DNA of 64,000 nucleotides from Desulfocapsa sp. (lineage in GTDB: Bacteria > Desulfobacterota > Desulfobulbia > Desulfobulbales > Desulfocapsaceae): contig JAOZLM010000001.1 of the NCBI GenBank assembly GCA_029934815.1, positions 1-64,000 on the forward strand. Reading direction: 5' to 3'. This document shows positions 60,651 to 64,000 of the stretch, in pieces (positions within the stretch are counted from its first letter, which is position 1; each line of letters begins with the position of its first letter). The translations under genes and the position numbers were made by a program. The notes beneath the pieces are model-generated. The model was not told the DNA's origin, did not search any database, and saw only the letters and a program-made list of their open reading frames with translations.

Positions 60651-61057
60651 AGAAGGTTCTCATTGATTCTGGTCCTTTAATTGCCCTATTTGATGCATCA
60701 GATAAATACCACAGTAAAGCTGTTGATTTTGTAAAGTCGAATAAATACCCTTTGGTTACAACCATAGCATCGGTTACAGAAACGCTCCATTTGTTAGATT
60801 TCAATAGAAATGCTCAAATAGATTTTATTGATTGGGTACATAAGGGGGCTGTTGAAATTCACAATATTGAAAATTGCGATTTTAAAAGACTTAAAGAGTT
60901 AACCGATAAATATCGTGACTTACCTATGGATTTTGCTGATTCCTGTTTAGTGTACCTTGCAGAAAAATTAAGCCTTAATACCATCGCAACCATTGATCGT
61001 GACTTTACGATTTATCGTATAAAGGGAAGAAGAAAATTCAAAATCATTCTTTCGTAA
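60647..61057 (+). CDS. PIN-domain ribonuclease toxin (VapC-like)
   Basis: A 136-residue PIN protein. The acidic residues D7 (VLIDSGP), E45 (SVTETLH), D98 (DFADSCL) and D117 (ATIDRDF) form the metal site of the family. VapC toxins cleave tRNA or rRNA; the target here is unknown. It is translationally coupled to the antitoxin. The pair has lower G+C than the core genes by eye and sits beside tRNA-Arg, so it is probably acquired. Confidence 0.9.
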   Translation: MKKVLIDSGPLIALFDASDKYHSKAVDFVKSNKYPLVTTIASVTETLHLLDFNRNAQIDFIDWVHKGAVEIHNIENCDFKRLKELTDKYRDLPMDFADSCLVYLAEKLSLNTIATIDRDFTIYRIKGRRKFKIILS

Positions 61058-61100
61058 AGCACTCTTAACCTTTCAGTACTTTTATAATAAATCGACTTGG

Positions 61101-61766
61101 TTACGCATAAAACCGGGTAAACGATTCAACCTCTTCACGTGGTGTCCGATAGCTGTTTATTGCAGCGCTGGTATCCTCATACCCAAGAGCCATTCCACAT
61201 ACCAGTGTTGAGTCCTGTGGATATCCTAAATTCTCTTTTATTATTTCAGGAAACTCAGAAAGTGAGGCCTGGGTGCAGGTAGACAAGCCGTATTCCATGG
61301 CACTCAACATGATTGATTGCAAAAACATACCGCAGTCAAGAAAAGCTCCGGTCTGCATTGTCGAATCCAGAAAGAAAAGCAGCATAACCGGGGCATCAAA
61401 GGAGCGGTAGTTTGCAGTCCACTGTTCAAAGCGTCTCTGTTTCTCTTTTCGCTGGATATCTAATGCATTGTACATCTGCCGGCCGCAATTTACTCTTCGC
61501 CGTTTGTAGGGGTGTTTCCATGTTAATGGATAATACTGGAAATCGCCCTTTCTGCTCTCTTCGCTTCTGAAACTGTCTTCAATTTTGCTTTGGAGTTTTT
61601 GTTTGCTGCTACCTGTGACCACTGCAACCTGCCAGGGCTGCATATTGGCACCGGAAGGAGTATGGCTGGCTGCAGCAAGGATTGCTTTTATCTTCTCCGG
61701 TTCAACGTTTTTGTTGAGGAAAGCACGTACGGATCTTCGTTGTCGCAGGGCATCTTCTGTATTCAT
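61101..61766 (-). CDS. Nitroreductase-family flavoprotein
   Basis: A 221-residue protein with the family start RQRRSVRAFLNKNVEPEKI, the FMN-binding SHTPSGANMQPWQV, and AMEYGLSTCTQASLSEFPE near the C-terminus, where the typical LVCGMALGYED follows. It likely reduces nitro or quinone compounds with NAD(P)H; substrate unknown. It is separate from the ferredoxin-fused nitroreductase at 50725. It follows the rubrerythrin gene on the same strand behind a terminator. Confidence 0.9.
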   Translation of the reverse strand: MNTEDALRQRRSVRAFLNKNVEPEKIKAILAAASHTPSGANMQPWQVAVVTGSSKQKLQSKIEDSFRSEESRKGDFQYYPLTWKHPYKRRRVNCGRQMYNALDIQRKEKQRRFEQWTANYRSFDAPVMLLFFLDSTMQTGAFLDCGMFLQSIMLSAMEYGLSTCTQASLSEFPEIIKENLGYPQDSTLVCGMALGYEDTSAAINSYRTPREEVESFTRFYA

Positions 61767-61790
61767 GATCTGTCTTTTTGAAATTCATAA

Positions 61791-61824
61791 AAAAAAGCCC
61801 CTGCGAAAGTAAACGCAGGGGCTT
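61791..61824 (-). terminator. Rho-independent terminator after the rubrerythrin gene
   Basis: AAGCCCCTGCG (61795-61805) pairs with CGCAGGGGCTT (61814-61824). On the minus strand a run of T's follows (the A's at 61791-61796). It ends the rubrerythrin transcript before the nitroreductase gene. Confidence 0.92.
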
Positions 61825-61858
61825 AAAAAATCATCCACAGGAGTGGGAGATCATTTGT

Positions 61859-62404
61859 TTAGGAAAAGTATCTGTTAAGGAGGCCTTGGAAAGCCATTCC
61901 GTGACGAGCTTCATCTTTACACATCTCATGAACGGAGTCATGGATGGCGTCGAGGTTGGCTTTTTTAGCAGCCACTGCGATGTCTTTTTTACCCTGACAG
62001 GCACCATGCTCAGCAGCAACACGGGCTTCAAGGTTTTCTTTGGTGGATGCAACTACTACTTCACCGAGCATTTCAGCAAAACGTGATGCGTGTTCTGCCT
62101 CTTCCCATGCGATACGTTTGTATGCTTCTGCAACTTCTGGATATCCTTCGCGATCAGCCTGACGGCTCATGGCAAGATACATTCCAACTTCGGTACATTC
62201 ACCGGTAAAGTTGGCACGAAGTCCTTCAAGGATTTCAGGATCAATACCTTTTGCAACACCGATAACATGCTCATCAGCCCAAGCAAGCTCACCATCTACC
62301 AGCTCTTTGAATTTATCCTGTGTTGCACCACACTGAGGACATTTCTCTGGTGCTGTATCACCCTCTGCTACATAACCGCATACTGAACAAGAAAACTTAG
62401 CCAT
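61859..62404 (-). CDS. Reverse-rubrerythrin-type peroxidase
   Basis: A 181-residue protein. An N-terminal rubredoxin domain with C6, C9, C22 and C25 precedes a ferritin-like di-iron four-helix bundle (GECTEVGMYLAMSRQADREG, IAWEEAEHASRFAEML, AAEHGACQGKK, CKDEARHGMAFQGLL). This order is reversed from classic rubrerythrin and is typical of H2O2-reducing NAD(P)H peroxidases of anaerobes. A minus-strand promoter lies upstream. AGGAG precedes the ATG. Confidence 0.92.
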   Translation of the reverse strand: MAKFSCSVCGYVAEGDTAPEKCPQCGATQDKFKELVDGELAWADEHVIGVAKGIDPEILEGLRANFTGECTEVGMYLAMSRQADREGYPEVAEAYKRIAWEEAEHASRFAEMLGEVVVASTKENLEARVAAEHGACQGKKDIAVAAKKANLDAIHDSVHEMCKDEARHGMAFQGLLNRYFS

Positions 62405-62461
62405 TGTATTACTCCTAAATTGAAATTATTATTGTTTGTTGCTGAAAATAACTATTCCCAT

Positions 62462-62490
62462 ATAGTATGTATTTCTAAAAAGAAAGGCAA
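62462..62490 (-). promoter_or_regulatory. Promoter of the rubrerythrin gene
   Basis: Read on the minus strand, TTGCCT (62485-62490) and TACTAT (62462-62467) are separated by 17 bp, about 58 bp before the rubrerythrin ATG. No clear PerR box was found, although the sequence between is AT-rich. Confidence 0.6.
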
Positions 62491-62624
62491 GGGAAAAGTT
62501 CATTTTTTTTTGATATAAAAGGCAGAATTATTTCAAGAGAGATTTGTCGTCTGCTAATTGCTGGAGAAACCGGCGTTTTTCTACTTTGTGGTAGTTTTCC
62601 GGGCGGAAAATTAAATTGTGTTAG

Positions 62625-64000
62625 TCAGGTGGCTATTTTTTCTGAGAAATTCCTGCTAAAAATGATTTCTGCCTCTTGTAAAAGTGAGGCAGCAGTTTTC
62701 CCGCCATCAGTATTGGGGAAGTTGGCACCGAGTATTGCAGAGATGACTTCTTTGTAACTGACCTTCTCAGGCGGTGCACCGGGAAGGATGATACCATTCT
62801 TTGAGATCAGAATTATCTGGGCAGCGTTTAATTTGTGGAGGCAGGTAAAAATAAGTTCAGCAGGATAGGCCGCACATTGTTCAGGAAGATGCTTTTTCTT
62901 TAGCCTCTCTTTTTCGTCATAGGAATGAAAAACCAGTGTGAGGATATCATAAGCAGCACTGAGCATTTCCATGGGAGAGTTACTGAGTTTCTTTAATTGA
63001 TAACTGTCTTCTCTTTGACAGGCAAATGCAATTTGTGCACCCAAGAGAATAAAAACCCAGCCAAGAAACATCCATACAAGAAAAAGTGGCAAAGTAGCAA
63101 AAGAACCGTAGATAGCATTGTATTTGGACACGCCAATCTGCAAGCCAACATATAAATTCTGGGTGAGAAACCAGAGTGTACCTGCAACCGTGGCACCAAT
63201 CAATGCCGGTTGGGTTTTTACCTTGGTATTCGGGAAAAAAATATAAATAACAAAGAAGGTGAGAATGATAAAGAAGAGGGGAACGAAAAGCAACAGAGCA
63301 GTCTGTACCCAGGCACTCGGCAGGTAGGACATGATCTTGTTAAGCATCGTGTCATTTTTCAGGATAGTGTTGGTAAAAAAGCCGAGATTAATGGAGATGG
63401 GTAGAAGGATCATCAGTGTCAGGTAGTCAGTCACTTTCCTGATTATCGATCTTCCGGCATTCACATGCCAGATGGTATTCATGGACATCTCAATATTACT
63501 TAAGACCAGAATGGCACTTAAAAATACACCAAGAACACCGATGGTTCCAAGAGCTGCAAAGTTTGTACGATCAACATAGTTGAAAATCTGTTCAGCCACA
63601 GAACGGAACTGACTTGTCACGGAACTTTCATTTGCCTCTGATATCTCTTCGCCAGTGTCAGTTTTCTCAGTAAGCTTTTTTGGTAACGTACTAAATCCGG
63701 CAGTCGTAAGAGGAGTCGTTTGATCGATGGAATCAATATAACTGTAAACAGCGGTTTGTAGCTGGTCACTGCCACCCATACCCTTTAGAACGGCAGTGCT
63801 CAAGGCAAGCATTGGAACCAGTGACAGTAAAATGGTGTAGGTGAGGGCACTGGCACGGATGTTTAGCTCGTTACTGGAAAATTCTTTGAAAGTGATTAGA
63901 AAAATTCGGAAAACACTATGGACTCTTTTAAGGAAGTCTGAGCCTTCAGGTAACGGAGTATTCGCCCAGTTCAGCAGACGAGTGATAAGGGATGGGCTAA
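62625..64000 (-). CDS. YihY/UPF0761-family membrane protein, 5' end outside window
   Basis: The frame is open to the window edge, so the start is missing. An ATG at 63812 is internal, because the residues before it continue the family pattern (NELNIRASALTYTILLSLVP). Several membrane segments follow, including TIGVLGVFLSAILVLS, a long hydrophobic run around VQTALLLFVPLFFIIL, and FATLPLFLVWMFLGWVFILLGAQIAFA. The C-terminal 110 or so residues are cytoplasmic and winged-helix-like. Earlier called RNase BN by mistake in some annotations; function unknown. Confidence 0.88.
   Translation of the reverse strand, partial: SPSLITRLLNWANTPLPEGSDFLKRVHSVFRIFLITFKEFSSNELNIRASALTYTILLSLVPMLALSTAVLKGMGGSDQLQTAVYSYIDSIDQTTPLTTAGFSTLPKKLTEKTDTGEEISEANESSVTSQFRSVAEQIFNYVDRTNFAALGTIGVLGVFLSAILVLSNIEMSMNTIWHVNAGRSIIRKVTDYLTLMILLPISINLGFFTNTILKNDTMLNKIMSYLPSAWVQTALLLFVPLFFIILTFFVIYIFFPNTKVKTQPALIGATVAGTLWFLTQNLYVGLQIGVSKYNAIYGSFATLPLFLVWMFLGWVFILLGAQIAFACQREDSYQLKKLSNSPMEMLSAAYDILTLVFHSYDEKERLKKKHLPEQCAAYPAELIFTCLHKLNAAQIILISKNGIILPGAPPEKVSYKEVISAILGANFPNTDGGKTAASLLQEAEIIFSRNFSEKIAT

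Noticed and set aside
60236..61100. Integrated element bounded by tRNA-Arg attachment sites
   Set aside because: No repeat of the tRNA 3' end and no integrase; only the toxin-antitoxin pair is present.
1..64000. CRISPR arrays, prophage or insertion sequences with transposase
   Set aside because: No regularly spaced direct repeats, phage structural genes or transposase frames seen on either strand; the repeated elements present are non-coding palindromes.

Overview
The window is a chromosomal segment of an anaerobic Desulfobulbales-like (Desulfobacterota, former Deltaproteobacteria) bacterium, roughly mid-40s % G+C by eye. The evidence is the gene order: tRNA-tuf-rpmG-tRNA-secE-nusG, then rplKAJL-rpoBC, then str/S10/spc/alpha, then rpsB-tsf-pyrH-frr-uppS-cdsA-dxr-rseP-tsaB-ispG-proS-rel. 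Further support comes from two nearly identical tuf genes, zinc forms of S14, L33 and L36, a reverse-rubrerythrin-type protein, a ferredoxin-nitroreductase fusion and 2-hydroxyacyl-CoA-dehydratase-type activase genes. Genus is not determined; Desulfocapsa/Desulfotalea-like relatives are an inference from memory.

Layout. 1-1700: tRNA-Gly (cut by the window edge), tRNA-Thr, tuf copy 1, rpmG, tRNA-Trp. 1744-13867: secE, nusG, rplK, rplA, rplJ (with an L10-type leader), rplL, rpoB, rpoC. 13949-33624: a promoter and then an uninterrupted str-S10-spc-alpha run from rpsL to rplQ, including tuf copy 2, secY, map and infA. 33963-47849: a CxxC protein, then the translation/isoprenoid/envelope run rpsB to rel. 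47871-50152: small or accessory genes (Phd-like antitoxin, zinc-ribbon/Smr protein, periplasmic FKBP, Cys/Lys microprotein, Lpp-like lipoprotein). 50328-57379: redox and activase genes, a DUF362 gene remnant, lptG, crcB and a DHH phosphoesterase. 57519-60049: two overlapping ADP-glucose pyrophosphorylase genes. 60159-61057: tRNA-Arg and a ribbon-helix-helix/PIN toxin-antitoxin pair with a visible operator. 61101-64000: nitroreductase, reverse rubrerythrin and a YihY-type membrane protein cut by the window end.

Most of the window is the core transcription and translation apparatus, so the unusual material lies between and inside those genes. Two families of large quasi-palindromic intergenic elements are present. 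Family A (about 126-128 bp) has three full copies and one deletion derivative. Family B (about 178 bp) has two copies. In both families the stems differ between copies while remaining paired and the loops stay conserved. Family A copies abut gene ends or extend open frames into the neighbouring genes. Other points are the mosaic tuf pair (differences only at the extreme ends), fusA with Arg codon use unlike its neighbours, a long Rel protein whose hydrolase HD motif is destroyed although its synthetase carries the RxKD signature, and a compact activase plus partner pair encoded with lptG.
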